From JASGKO01 sp049840595 (lineage in GTDB: Bacteria; Verrucomicrobiota; Verrucomicrobiia; Chthoniobacterales; Chthoniobacteraceae), in assembly GCA_049840595.1 (NCBI GenBank), contig JASGKO010000028.1, positions 1-30,398 of the forward strand: 30,398 bases of DNA, read 5' to 3'. Below, piece by piece: positions 15,501 through 22,433 of this stretch; the stretch's first letter is position 1; every line of letters starts with the position of its first letter. A program made the translations under genes and the position numbers. The notes below the pieces were generated by a model. It did no database searches and was not told where the DNA came from. It saw only the letters and a list, made by a program, of their open reading frames with translations.

Positions 15501-15582
15501 TCCGGAGATGCTCTACCGGATCCGGGCTTAGCAGTGATTTTGCTGTTTTTCATCGGCGCTCGTGCGCGGTAAAGTCGGCTTC

Positions 15583-16263
15583 ATGATTTCAAAACTGCCC
15601 CGCTGGATTTGGTATTGCGGCTGGGTGCTCGCCTTTATCGCGGGAATGGTCAATGTGGTCGGCATTTATGGAGTGCAGCATCAGGCCATCACGCATCTGA
15701 CTGGCAACACCTCCCTTCTCGCGATCGCCATTGCAACGGCGGATCCTTTCGGCATTCTCCGCGCGGCGGCGGTCATTGGTTCCTTCGTCCTGGGAACGGC
15801 GCTCAGCGGGTTCATCATCCAGGATACCGCGCTTCAACTGGGACGACGCTATGGGGTTGCTCTGGCTTTGGAAGCCGTCTTGCTCGCCGTCGCCGCCCCG
15901 CTGCTTGAGCATCATAATCCCGGCGGACTTTATGTCGCGGCCGGTGCCTGCGGTCTGCAAAACGCCATGGTCACCACTTACAGCGGCACCGTGATCCGCA
16001 CCACGCACCTCTCCGGCATGTTTACCGACCTCGGGATTTTTCTCGGACACGCCCTGCGCGGCCTTCCGGTGGATACCAAGCGGGTCCGAATGTGCCTGCT
16101 CGTCATTTCCGGATTTTTCTTCGGCGGCATCATCGGCGTGATCTGCTTCCGAAAGCTGGGGTTCTCGACCCTCTACATTCCCTCGCTGGTAACTGCGGGC
16201 GCCTCCTTGGGCTATGCCCTGTATTTGGCTAGGAAGCAGCGCCCGATAGGCAACCCCATTTGA
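15583..16263 (+). CDS. DUF1275 (YoaK-type) membrane protein
   Basis: This 226-aa protein has about six transmembrane helices and the typical DUF1275 features: GWVLAFIAGMVNVVGIYG at the start, HLTGNTSLLA, a middle helix with LGTALSGFI, AAGACGLQNAMVTTYSGT and the RTTHLSGMFTDLGIFLG signature. Its substrate is not known; members are conserved in many bacteria. ATG 15583 gives the usual N-terminus (MISKLPRWIW). The gene is intact and G+C-rich. It is followed by a broken REP-associated transposase. Confidence 0.88.
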   Translation: MISKLPRWIWYCGWVLAFIAGMVNVVGIYGVQHQAITHLTGNTSLLAIAIATADPFGILRAAAVIGSFVLGTALSGFIIQDTALQLGRRYGVALALEAVLLAVAAPLLEHHNPGGLYVAAGACGLQNAMVTTYSGTVIRTTHLSGMFTDLGIFLGHALRGLPVDTKRVRMCLLVISGFFFGGIIGVICFRKLGFSTLYIPSLVTAGASLGYALYLARKQRPIGNPI

Positions 16264-16284
16264 AGGGAAAAGAAAAAGAGGGCC

Positions 16285-16340
16285 GGCAACAAATCATTGC
16301 GAATGGTTATTTTCGTTATCGTTAATCAAAATTTGTTGCC
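16285..16340. repeat. 10-base perfect inverted repeat in place of the transposase N-terminus
   Basis: GGCAACAAAT (16285-16294) and ATTTGTTGCC (16331-16340) are exact inverse copies separated by 36 bases. The region upstream of YIHLNP should encode the catalytic half of a REP-associated transposase but instead holds this structure. Confidence 0.7.
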
Positions 16341-16363
16341 TGAACGGGCCCCATTTTCACAGA

Positions 16364-17050
16364 CAGTGAGCGATTACATCCATTTGAATCCGGCCCGGGC
16401 TGGGCTTTTGAGCGGGGTTCCGCCGCGTCTGGAGAGTTACCGCTGGAGTAGCTTATCCGGGCTTTATCCAAAAAGCGGAGTTGCCGGCGTGGTTAACGTG
16501 GAGGCGGGTTTTTGGGGCGCTGGATTTAAGGGATGAAAAAAGCCGGGCCCGGAAATGGTATGCCGGGTTAATGGAGGCGCGGGTGCGCGAGGTGCTGGAG
16601 CGGGAACCCACGGACGAGGAGCAGGCGACTTGGCGGCAACTGCGTCGTGGCTGGTATGTGGGAGGCGACGACTTCCGGGAACGCTTGATGGGGTGGGCGA
16701 AAGGAGTGGTGAGTGGGAAAAAACGGGAGTCGTTTACCCACGAGAGCCTGGATCGGCATGATGAAGAAGAGGCCGGACGCTGGCTGGAATGGGGCTTGGA
16801 TTGCCTGAAGCTGGCCCATGGCGATCTGGTTTCCCTGCGGCAAAATGACGAGCGCAAACAGGGAATGGCCTGGTTGCTCCGCAGTCGAACGGTAGTGAGC
16901 GATGCCTGGATTGTGGAACGCCTGCAGATGGGGCATCGCACCAATGTGAGTCGGGCCGTCGCTGCCTTTCGAGAAAATCAGCCTGCGACGCGACGCGTGA
17001 AAGGACTTTTGCACGTATGCACGGACTGCCCCCTTTTCCTTTTCCAGTAA
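16364..17050 (+). pseudogene. REP-associated tyrosine transposase (RAYT/TnpA-REP) remnant
   Basis: The C-terminal half of a RAYT (Y1 HUH family) is recognised. VSDYIHLNPARAGLL is the signature after the catalytic tyrosine region, then YRWSSLSGLYP. After one extra base at 16479/16480 (codon GGA or GGG, both Gly) the frame continues LPAWLTWRRVFGALDLRDE, GWYVGGDDFRERLMGW, AGRWLEWGLDCLKL, SLRQNDERKQGMAWLLRSRT and ERLQMGHRTNVSRAV. The N-terminal HUH (His-x-His) and Tyr residues are missing. It is therefore inactive, or an internally deleted copy. RAYTs mobilise REP palindromes; the adjacent inverted repeat is suggestive. Confidence 0.85.
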
Positions 17051-17133
17051 TCAGATTTTAGATAATGAGGAATATGAATTAGGCACCTGAAAGTTGAGCC
17101 GTTCACTTCTAGCGTCTTGACTCCATCGTATGC

Positions 17134-17835
17134 ATGGCTTTTATCCGAGGAATGGCTTTCCTGATGACATCGCAAAAAGCACAGCTTTATGAGATTTTGG
17201 TGCATAATGGATTCGATCCAATGGATTTCGAGATGAGGGATCAGATGGAAAATCGCTCAAGGATGCCTGGTGAAATAGTTGCGCATAAACGCAGTGATTA
17301 CTACTTTTGGGTGTTTCGTAACAGTAGCGATTATAGTAGTTCTGGACCTTTTATCGCTGAGTATTCACCCGGAAGCCAGATGCTGAAGGAGGCAACTGAA
17401 TGCTATGATTGGCATCATGTTTGTGTAGTTTTTGCACAAAGTTTTCTTCACTACTTTAATCGAGAAATTAAAACGATCAATCCGTGGGAAACTGCCAAAG
17501 CGTTCGCCAACAAAGTCCACTTGCTACCAAAGTATGCAAATGATGACGCGCCGATTTCAAGTGAGGAACGAGAAGCCATATGGAAGGCGTTGGGAGCGAT
17601 TCAGGCAACATTGCTTGAACACGTAGGGAAGTCAGCCGAGAAAGCAGATTTTATTGTTTCCCAGATTCAGCTTTTGAAAGATGCGTCAGAGAAATTTGGG
17701 AAGAAAGACTACTTGATGCTACTTTATAGTGCGCTCATTGGAATCACGACCACTGTGAGCGTTCCACCAGAAACCGGCATGTTGATTTTGGCAACTTTGA
17801 ATGCTGTTTTTTCAAAAATTGCCCATCTAACGTAG
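17134..17835 (+). CDS. A+T-rich orphan protein next to tRNA-Gly
   Basis: This 233-aa product is not recognised. It is soluble and mixed alpha/beta at the N-terminus (SQKAQLYEILVHNGFDPMDF, DYYFWVFRNSSDYSS), helical in the middle (EEREAIWKALGAIQATLL, ADFIVSQIQLLKDASEKFG), and ends with one or two hydrophobic segments (YLMLLYSALIGITTTV, TGMLILATLNAVF) that could insert in the membrane. An alternative start is ATG 17164. Its base composition differs clearly from trpC and the glycosyltransferase, so transfer is likely. It lies between a dead transposase and a tRNA gene, a common island position. Confidence 0.6.
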   Translation: MAFIRGMAFLMTSQKAQLYEILVHNGFDPMDFEMRDQMENRSRMPGEIVAHKRSDYYFWVFRNSSDYSSSGPFIAEYSPGSQMLKEATECYDWHHVCVVFAQSFLHYFNREIKTINPWETAKAFANKVHLLPKYANDDAPISSEEREAIWKALGAIQATLLEHVGKSAEKADFIVSQIQLLKDASEKFGKKDYLMLLYSALIGITTTVSVPPETGMLILATLNAVFSKIAHLT

Positions 17836-18130
17836 TGAACCGTATAGGATGTTCATCCACGACTGGCGTTTGGTGACGTGGCCTCGCGCGAGAAAGCGGC
17901 AGGTTGAATGGAAAATCTCAAGTTAACTGAACTGCAAAACATCTGAAGGTTGTCCTATGCCGAAAACTTGCCATATCTTTCCTTCAAATATTTGAAGTCA
18001 ATTTGGTGAAACGTGAGTCCAGCGAACGCCTTTGGACAACACAGGAATTGGGCGGGTATGTTCTTAGTGAACGTTCTTAGTCGGCTTTTTTCGACCCAGG
18101 AAATAGCGTAAACCCTTCAGAGAGAAGGGT
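17836..18130. other. Intergenic gap between orphan gene and tRNA-Gly
   Basis: No gene is seen. It holds a direct repeat GTTCTTAGT (18060 area, two copies 14 bases apart) and, at its right edge, a hairpin AACCCTTC-AGAGA-GAAGGGTT (18111-18131) immediately past the 3' end of the tRNA, which could terminate or define its transcript. Confidence 0.45.
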
Positions 18131-18206
18131 TGGAGCGGGTGACGAGACTCGAACTCGCGACATCTTCCTTGGCAAGGAAGTGCTCTACCAACTGAGCTAC
18201 ACCCGC
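18131..18206 (-). tRNA. tRNA-Gly (GCC)
   Basis: On the minus strand a 76-base tRNA with acceptor GCGGGTG/CACCCGC and encoded CCA is seen. The D-loop is AGCTCAGTTGGTAGAGC, the anticodon loop CTTGCCAAG carries GCC, and the T-loop is GTTCGAGTC. All stems pair well. It reads GGC and GGT glycine codons. Confidence 0.97.
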
Positions 18207-18319
18207 AGTGTCTGCGGCATTTTTTAGGCGCCGCTCGCTTCAACCGGTTGGGAAGCGGGCCGCAAAACTAGAAGATTGAGCGCAGGTTGCAAGGGAAATT
18301 TTTCGGTTTTTGTTTTTTT

Positions 18320-18340
18320 CGCCACGAAGACCCGAAGGGG
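18320..18340. repeat. CACGAAG-type extragenic repeat unit
   Basis: GCCACGAAGACCCGAAGGGG lies before trpC and resembles the CCACGAAG(A/G)ACACGAAG units seen again near 19287 and 19835. It lies in the 247-base gap 18207-18453, which shows no gene. Confidence 0.5.
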
Positions 18341-18453
18341 GGCCATGACGAATGACGGATCGCGAGCGAGAGCATGAGTAAGATCAAGCGTGTGGGCAAG
18401 CGGATGCGAAAAATGCTGGTGCGGGGGGATCGGGGGGGCGATATGTTGCGGGA

Positions 18454-19233
18454 ATGAATCGGCTCCAGCAAATCCTCGATGTAAAACAGACGGAAATCGC
18501 GAAGCTGCTGCCCCGGGCGGAAAAGCTGCGAGCAGCGGCACTCTTGCGCGATGATTTCCGGAGCTTTGCCGCAGCGCTGGATCGTGGGCCGGAGGCGCTG
18601 GGGTTGATCGCCGAGGTGAAGAAGGCGTCGCCAAGTGCGGGGGTGATCGCGGAGTCGTTTGACCCGGTGCTGGTGGCGAAGGCTTACGAGAGCGCGGGAG
18701 CGCACGCGGTGTCGGTGCTAACCGACGAGCAATTTTTCCAGGGCCACCTGAGTTTCATGAGCAAGGTGCGGGAGGCGATTACGCTACCGGTGTTGCGCAA
18801 GGATTTCATACTGCACGAGGTGCAGATCTACGAGGCGATCGTGGCGGGGGCGGATGCGATTTTGTTGATCGTGGCGGCGCTGGATCAACCGACGTTGCTG
18901 CGCCTGCATGCACTGGCGCTGGAAATGCAGCTCGATGTGCTGGTGGAAGTGCACTCGCTGGAGGAACTGGATCGCGCGCTGGAGATCGAGGGACTGCAAC
19001 TGCTGGGCGTAAACAATCGCAATCTCGCGACCTTTCATGTGGACCTTGCGACGACCGAAGAGCTGGCCGAAGAAGTGCCGGCGGACGTGATTCTGGTGAG
19101 TGAAAGCGGGATCAAGACCGGGGAGGATTCGCGCCGGGTCCATGCAGCGGGCGCGAATGCGATCCTCGTCGGCGAGTCGCTGATGCGCACGGGAGACGTG
19201 CACGCGGCGGCGGAGGACTTGCTGGCGGTTTAG
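18454..19233 (+). CDS. trpC: Indole-3-glycerol-phosphate synthase
   Basis: TrpC converts CdRP to indole-3-glycerol phosphate in tryptophan biosynthesis. The 259-aa product has the standard (beta/alpha)8 motifs in order: LIAEVKKASPSAG with the catalytic Lys, VSVLTDEQFFQG, VLRKDFI, YEAIVAGADAILLIV, VEVHSLEELDRAL, LLGVNNRNLATF, ILVSESGI and ANAILVGESLMRTGD for phosphate binding. Length is normal. The first Met (MNRLQQILDVKQTEI) is a typical start. No other trp gene is next to it, so the pathway is scattered, common in this group. It is intact and G+C-rich. Confidence 0.97.
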   Translation: MNRLQQILDVKQTEIAKLLPRAEKLRAAALLRDDFRSFAAALDRGPEALGLIAEVKKASPSAGVIAESFDPVLVAKAYESAGAHAVSVLTDEQFFQGHLSFMSKVREAITLPVLRKDFILHEVQIYEAIVAGADAILLIVAALDQPTLLRLHALALEMQLDVLVEVHSLEELDRALEIEGLQLLGVNNRNLATFHVDLATTEELAEEVPADVILVSESGIKTGEDSRRVHAAGANAILVGESLMRTGDVHAAAEDLLAV

Positions 19234-19284
19234 GCTTGAGGATTCACCGCCAAGACGCCAGGTCGCCAAGGGGGGAAGAAGTTT

Positions 19285-19366
19285 TTCACCACGAAGAACA
19301 CGAAGCATTCAGACAGTCTCGAAAGATGATCTCTTTCCTCGTCTCCTCCGTGCGCTTCGTGGTGAA
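19285..19366. repeat. 12-base inverted repeat TTCACCACGAAG
   Basis: TTCACCACGAAG at 19285-19296 recurs inverted as CTTCGTGGTGAA at 19355-19366, flanking about 58 bases, between trpC and the hibernation-factor gene. The same 12-mer appears a third time at 19833-19844. Confidence 0.75.
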
Positions 19367-19378
19367 TTAAATCCGCGA

Positions 19379-19735
19379 TTAGCGCGTGGTGCCGCGCTTT
19401 TTCTTTTCGGCGGCGCGCTGGAGGTCGTGTTTGCCTTTTTCTTTCAGGCGGGTCTTCCGCTTGCGGAGTTGCTGGGCGATTTTATCGACGACTTTGTCGA
19501 TCGCGACGTAGAGATCGGGTTCGGCGTCTTCGGCGTGGATGTCCGGGCCGGGGACGGCGAGATGGACTTTGACGTGGTAGGCTTTCTTCGGGTTGCGCTT
19601 TTCGTCGTGAAACAAAACGACGTGAGCAGCGAGAATTTCATCAGTTAACTCTTCCAGGTGGCCGACTTTGTCGGCGACGTGGGAATGGATGGCTGCGGTG
19701 AGCACGAGATGGCGGGGACTGAGATGAATCTGCAT
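19379..19735 (-). CDS. Ribosome hibernation promoting factor (HPF/RaiA family, short form)
   Basis: The 118-aa protein has the HPF/YfiA fold: an N-terminal strand MQIHLSPRHLVLTAAI, helix VADKVGHLEELTDE, AHVVLFHDEKRNPKKAYHVKVHLAVPG (cited as AHVVLFHDEK and YHVKVHLAVPG), then DLYVAIDKVVDKIAQQLRKRK and a basic tail. It binds the 30S decoding region, blocks translation and protects or dimerises ribosomes in slow growth. The length corresponds to the short class without the C-terminal dimerisation domain. The ATG matches the conserved start. Confidence 0.9.
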   Translation of the reverse strand: MQIHLSPRHLVLTAAIHSHVADKVGHLEELTDEILAAHVVLFHDEKRNPKKAYHVKVHLAVPGPDIHAEDAEPDLYVAIDKVVDKIAQQLRKRKTRLKEKGKHDLQRAAEKKKRGTTR

Positions 19736-19832
19736 GGCTTTAGTCTAAAACCGCTTTTTCGATGGCGCAAAGGAGAAGATGTCACACGAATGACAAATTT
19801 TTGATGATAGCTTGTGCAGTTTTTAGTGGAGG

Positions 19833-19896
19833 TTCACCACGAAGACACGAAAGCCCGAAGAAAAATCCGAATGACGAATGACCAATGACGAATTTT
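19833..19896. repeat. TTCACCACGAAG copy followed by AATGACGAAT repeats
   Basis: TTCACCACGAAG (19833-19844) is followed by ACACGAAAGCCCGAAG and then AATGACGAATGACCAATGACGAAT (cited in part; 19870 area). This is mixed short-period repetitive sequence typical of these intergenic gaps. Confidence 0.55.
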
Positions 19897-19906
19897 TCCG
19901 CTGGTT

Positions 19907-20539
19907 CTAGATCGGTTGTTTCGAACCGAGATAGTGCGGAGTGGTCTGGAGGAGGTAGAGGTCGAGGACGGCTTTGACGCGGGCGAACCATTCGCGGATA
20001 ACGATTTTCATGGCTACGCTCGCGGGCACTTCGTGGGCGTCGAAGCCGATGGCGTCGAGGTGGTAATGGCGCGCGAGGAGCAGGGAGCGCTGGTTGTGGA
20101 ACTTTTGTGAGATGATCGTGAATTGAGTGAGCCCGAAGACTTCGTGAGCCCGGACGATGGAATCGAGGGTGCGAAAGCCCGCGAAGTCGAGCGTCATTGC
20201 ATTCCCGGGTACGCCGAGCGCCATGAGCCGGCGCTTCATCGTGGTCGGTTCGTCGTAGGTTTTATCCGGGTTCGCGCCGCTGAGCAGGAGATGCTTCACC
20301 TTGCCCGCCTTGTAGAGCTCTGCGGCGGCTTCGATGCGGTAGTCGAAGAAGGGGTTGGCATTGCCATTCGCCTGGTGCTCGTTGGTTCCCAGCACGAGGC
20401 CCACGCGGCGGACCGGCGTTTTTTCCACCGACTCGTAGAGCCGTCCCGAGGCGGAGTGAATGACCAGCCACTGGCAGAAAAAGATGAAGCCGACGACGCC
20501 CAGCAGGCCCAGCAAGAAAAGTTTCCCAAGACAACGCAC
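19907..20539 (-). CDS. SanA/YdcF-type DUF218 membrane-anchored protein
   Basis: This 210-aa protein has an N-terminal membrane helix (GKLFLLGLLGVVGFIFFCQW) and then a DUF218 domain: RRVGLVLGTN, PFFDYRIEAAAELYKAGKV, HLLLSGANPDKTYDEPTTM, MALGVPGNAMTLDFAGFRT, LDSIVRAHEVFGL and QKFHNQRSLLLAR. SanA is associated with envelope barrier function and vancomycin exclusion in enterobacteria; that role is assumed by homology and not shown here. The domain order and length agree with SanA. It is intact. Confidence 0.9.
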   Translation of the reverse strand: MRCLGKLFLLGLLGVVGFIFFCQWLVIHSASGRLYESVEKTPVRRVGLVLGTNEHQANGNANPFFDYRIEAAAELYKAGKVKHLLLSGANPDKTYDEPTTMKRRLMALGVPGNAMTLDFAGFRTLDSIVRAHEVFGLTQFTIISQKFHNQRSLLLARHYHLDAIGFDAHEVPASVAMKIVIREWFARVKAVLDLYLLQTTPHYLGSKQPI

Positions 20540-20656
20540 GGCGGGAGCGTAGCGGGGAAATTAAAAGTTAAAAATTAAGAATTTAAAAAAATCTCGTGGG
20601 TGATGGTTTTTCGATGAGCAGTTTGCGTGATCGGTGGTCGGGGTGAATGGTGGAGG

Positions 20657-21532
20657 ATGCCAAGACTTCGGATGCTCAAGCAGATGATCTTCGATGGACG
20701 CGGAAGGCCGCCGCGTCCGGAATTGCGTCCGGAACCGACCCGCTGGAGCGATGGGGCGATTACCGGAAGCTGCCTCGGGCATTCGACGGTGGTGCTCAAT
20801 TTCCTCGGCGTGCGGGTCATCACCGATCCCGTGTTTTCAGAGCGGGTGGGGCCCGGCGTGCCGCCATTGATCCTGGGGCCTAAGCGTTATCTGGCTCCGG
20901 CACTGGAGGCGCGGGAATTGCCGCCGCCCGATCTCATTTTGCTCAGCCACGCCCATTTCGATCATTTCGATGTGTGGAGCCTGCGGAAGTTCGATCGGCA
21001 GACGCCGGTGGTGACGGCCCGGGCTACGCGCGATTTGTTGCGGTGTCATCGGTTCAAGACGGTGCATGAACTGGATTGGGGGCAATCGGTCACGGTGGAG
21101 ACCCGGTCGGGTGCGATCACGATTACCGCACTGGAAGTGGCCCACTGGGGCGCGCGCATGGTGCGGGATGAGCACCGGGGTTACAACGGTTATCTGCTGG
21201 AGCGAAGCGGGCGTGCGGTGTGTTTCGCGGGCGATACGGCTTATACACCGGCTTTCGGCCAGTTGAAGGAGCGGGTGGCTTCCCTGGATTTGATGCTGAT
21301 GCCGATCGGGGCATACGATCCGTGGATTCGCGCCCATTGCACTCCGGAGCAAGCAGCGGCCATGGCCCGGGAGGCGGGAGCGAAGCATTTCGTGCCGATT
21401 CATCACTCCACTTTCAAGTTGAGCAACGAGGCGCTGGATGAACCGGCGAGCCGGTTGCAGGCCGCATTTGCGAAGGAATCGGAGCAGATCCTGGCGGTGC
21501 AGGTGGGGGAAACGTTTCAGGTGCCGATGTAG
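20657..21532 (+). CDS. Metallo-beta-lactamase-fold hydrolase (NAPE-PLD/UlaG-like)
   Basis: This binuclear-metal hydrolase of about 291 aa has LSHAHFDHFD (HxHxDH), an upstream LGHSTVVLNFLGVRVITDPVF core, cited as GHSTVVLNF and VITDPVF, and ALEVAHWGAR, VCFAGDTAYTPAF, LMPIGAYDPW and KHFVPIHHSTFKLS supplying further ligands. The last set and the Pro-rich N-terminus resemble N-acylphosphatidylethanolamine phospholipase D-like proteins. The substrate cannot be deduced. The start is uncertain: ATG 20657 follows GGTGGAGG; 20672 is possible; the frame opens at 20627. It is intact and G+C-rich. Confidence 0.82.
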   Translation: MPRLRMLKQMIFDGRGRPPRPELRPEPTRWSDGAITGSCLGHSTVVLNFLGVRVITDPVFSERVGPGVPPLILGPKRYLAPALEARELPPPDLILLSHAHFDHFDVWSLRKFDRQTPVVTARATRDLLRCHRFKTVHELDWGQSVTVETRSGAITITALEVAHWGARMVRDEHRGYNGYLLERSGRAVCFAGDTAYTPAFGQLKERVASLDLMLMPIGAYDPWIRAHCTPEQAAAMAREAGAKHFVPIHHSTFKLSNEALDEPASRLQAAFAKESEQILAVQVGETFQVPM

Positions 21533-21785
21533 GCGGAGTCATGGTGATTGCCCGCCTAACGCGGCGTCATTCATTTCAAGACCCCCCCGGCGCTCTGGAG
21601 GGTGGGTGTGTCCAAATACGGATCATCGAGCCGGTTTTTGCGATAATTTTGGACACGTGAAACGCGTAAAAAAGGATTTTTAAGGCAAAAATGCCGATTT
21701 TGAGGCAATGATGGGGATGTAAAGGGATTATTTGGGACAAAAAATTTACATGAATGGACAAATTTTTGTCGCCAAATGCAAAAGA
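21533..21785 (+). promoter_or_regulatory. Upstream region of the Lrp/gltBD operon with GACAAA sites
   Basis: No gene is visible. GACAAA occurs at 21736-21741, and a perfect palindrome GACAAA-TT-TTTGTC lies at 21757-21770; the two GACAAA units are 21 bases apart, two helical turns. Both lie within 50 bases of the chosen Lrp start, consistent with an autoregulatory site. No convincing promoter hexamers are seen. Confidence 0.4.
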
Positions 21786-22433
21786 ATGTCTAAATTCTCG
21801 CCCCGCAACGAAACCATGGACATGCTCGACGAACAGGAACAATTGATCATCCGCCATCTGGTGCGCGATCCGAGAGAATCGGATAACGGCATTGGCGAGG
21901 CGACGGGCGTGAACGTCCGCACCGTCGGGCGGAAGCGTCGCAAGCTCGAGCAGTCCGGCGTGCTTTCCTATTACACGCAGGTCGATCTTTCGGCCCGCGG
22001 CACGGCGGAATTCAACGCGCAACACTTGTATATCGTTCAATTTCGCATCGGGATCACCTTGCAGCAGATCATGGACGACATCCGCAACGAGCCCGCCGTC
22101 CGCTCCGTCTTCACGGAATTCATTTTTGAAAGCCACCTTGCCGAGATTGACGGGAAGCTGGCGCTGCTCATGTGCATCGACGGCAAGAGCGATACCGACA
22201 TCGTGCATACCGTGCAGGAGAAGCTCATCCCCAATCTGCTGAAAAACCACGGGGAAAATTCCATCGAAAGGGTCTCGACGATGCGGCTTTTGCAGCCAAT
22301 TCGCGTGATGCGCAATTATTTGCCTTTCGTTAATATGCAAAATGGTTATTTGATGAAGAACTGGCCGGACGAAGCCATCTACGTCGGGAAAGTCGGGACA
22401 CCAACGCCAACAGGGAACACACACAATGAGTAA
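21786..22433 (+). CDS. Lrp/AsnC-family transcriptional regulator
   Basis: This 215-aa regulator has an N-terminal helix-turn-helix (MLDEQEQLIIRHLVRDPRES, DNGIGEATGVNVRTVGRKRRKLEQSGV cited as GEATGVNVRTVGRKRR) and a C-terminal ligand-binding RAM domain (LYIVQFRIG, FEFIFESHLAEIDGK-like, LLMCIDGKSDTDIV). In this family amino acids such as leucine or glutamine modulate binding. The gene overlaps gltB by 8 bases, so it is very likely a local regulator of glutamate synthase. ATG 21786 is preferred; ATG 21816 is an alternative. Candidate sites lie upstream. Confidence 0.8.
   Translation: MSKFSPRNETMDMLDEQEQLIIRHLVRDPRESDNGIGEATGVNVRTVGRKRRKLEQSGVLSYYTQVDLSARGTAEFNAQHLYIVQFRIGITLQQIMDDIRNEPAVRSVFTEFIFESHLAEIDGKLALLMCIDGKSDTDIVHTVQEKLIPNLLKNHGENSIERVSTMRLLQPIRVMRNYLPFVNMQNGYLMKNWPDEAIYVGKVGTPTPTGNTHNE

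Noticed and set aside
17836..18206. Attachment-site duplication of the tRNA-Gly 3' end
   Set aside because: I found no second copy of the tRNA end in the flanking sequence.
19245..19896. CRISPR array
   Set aside because: Repeats are short, irregularly spaced and mixed in orientation, with no cas gene in the window.
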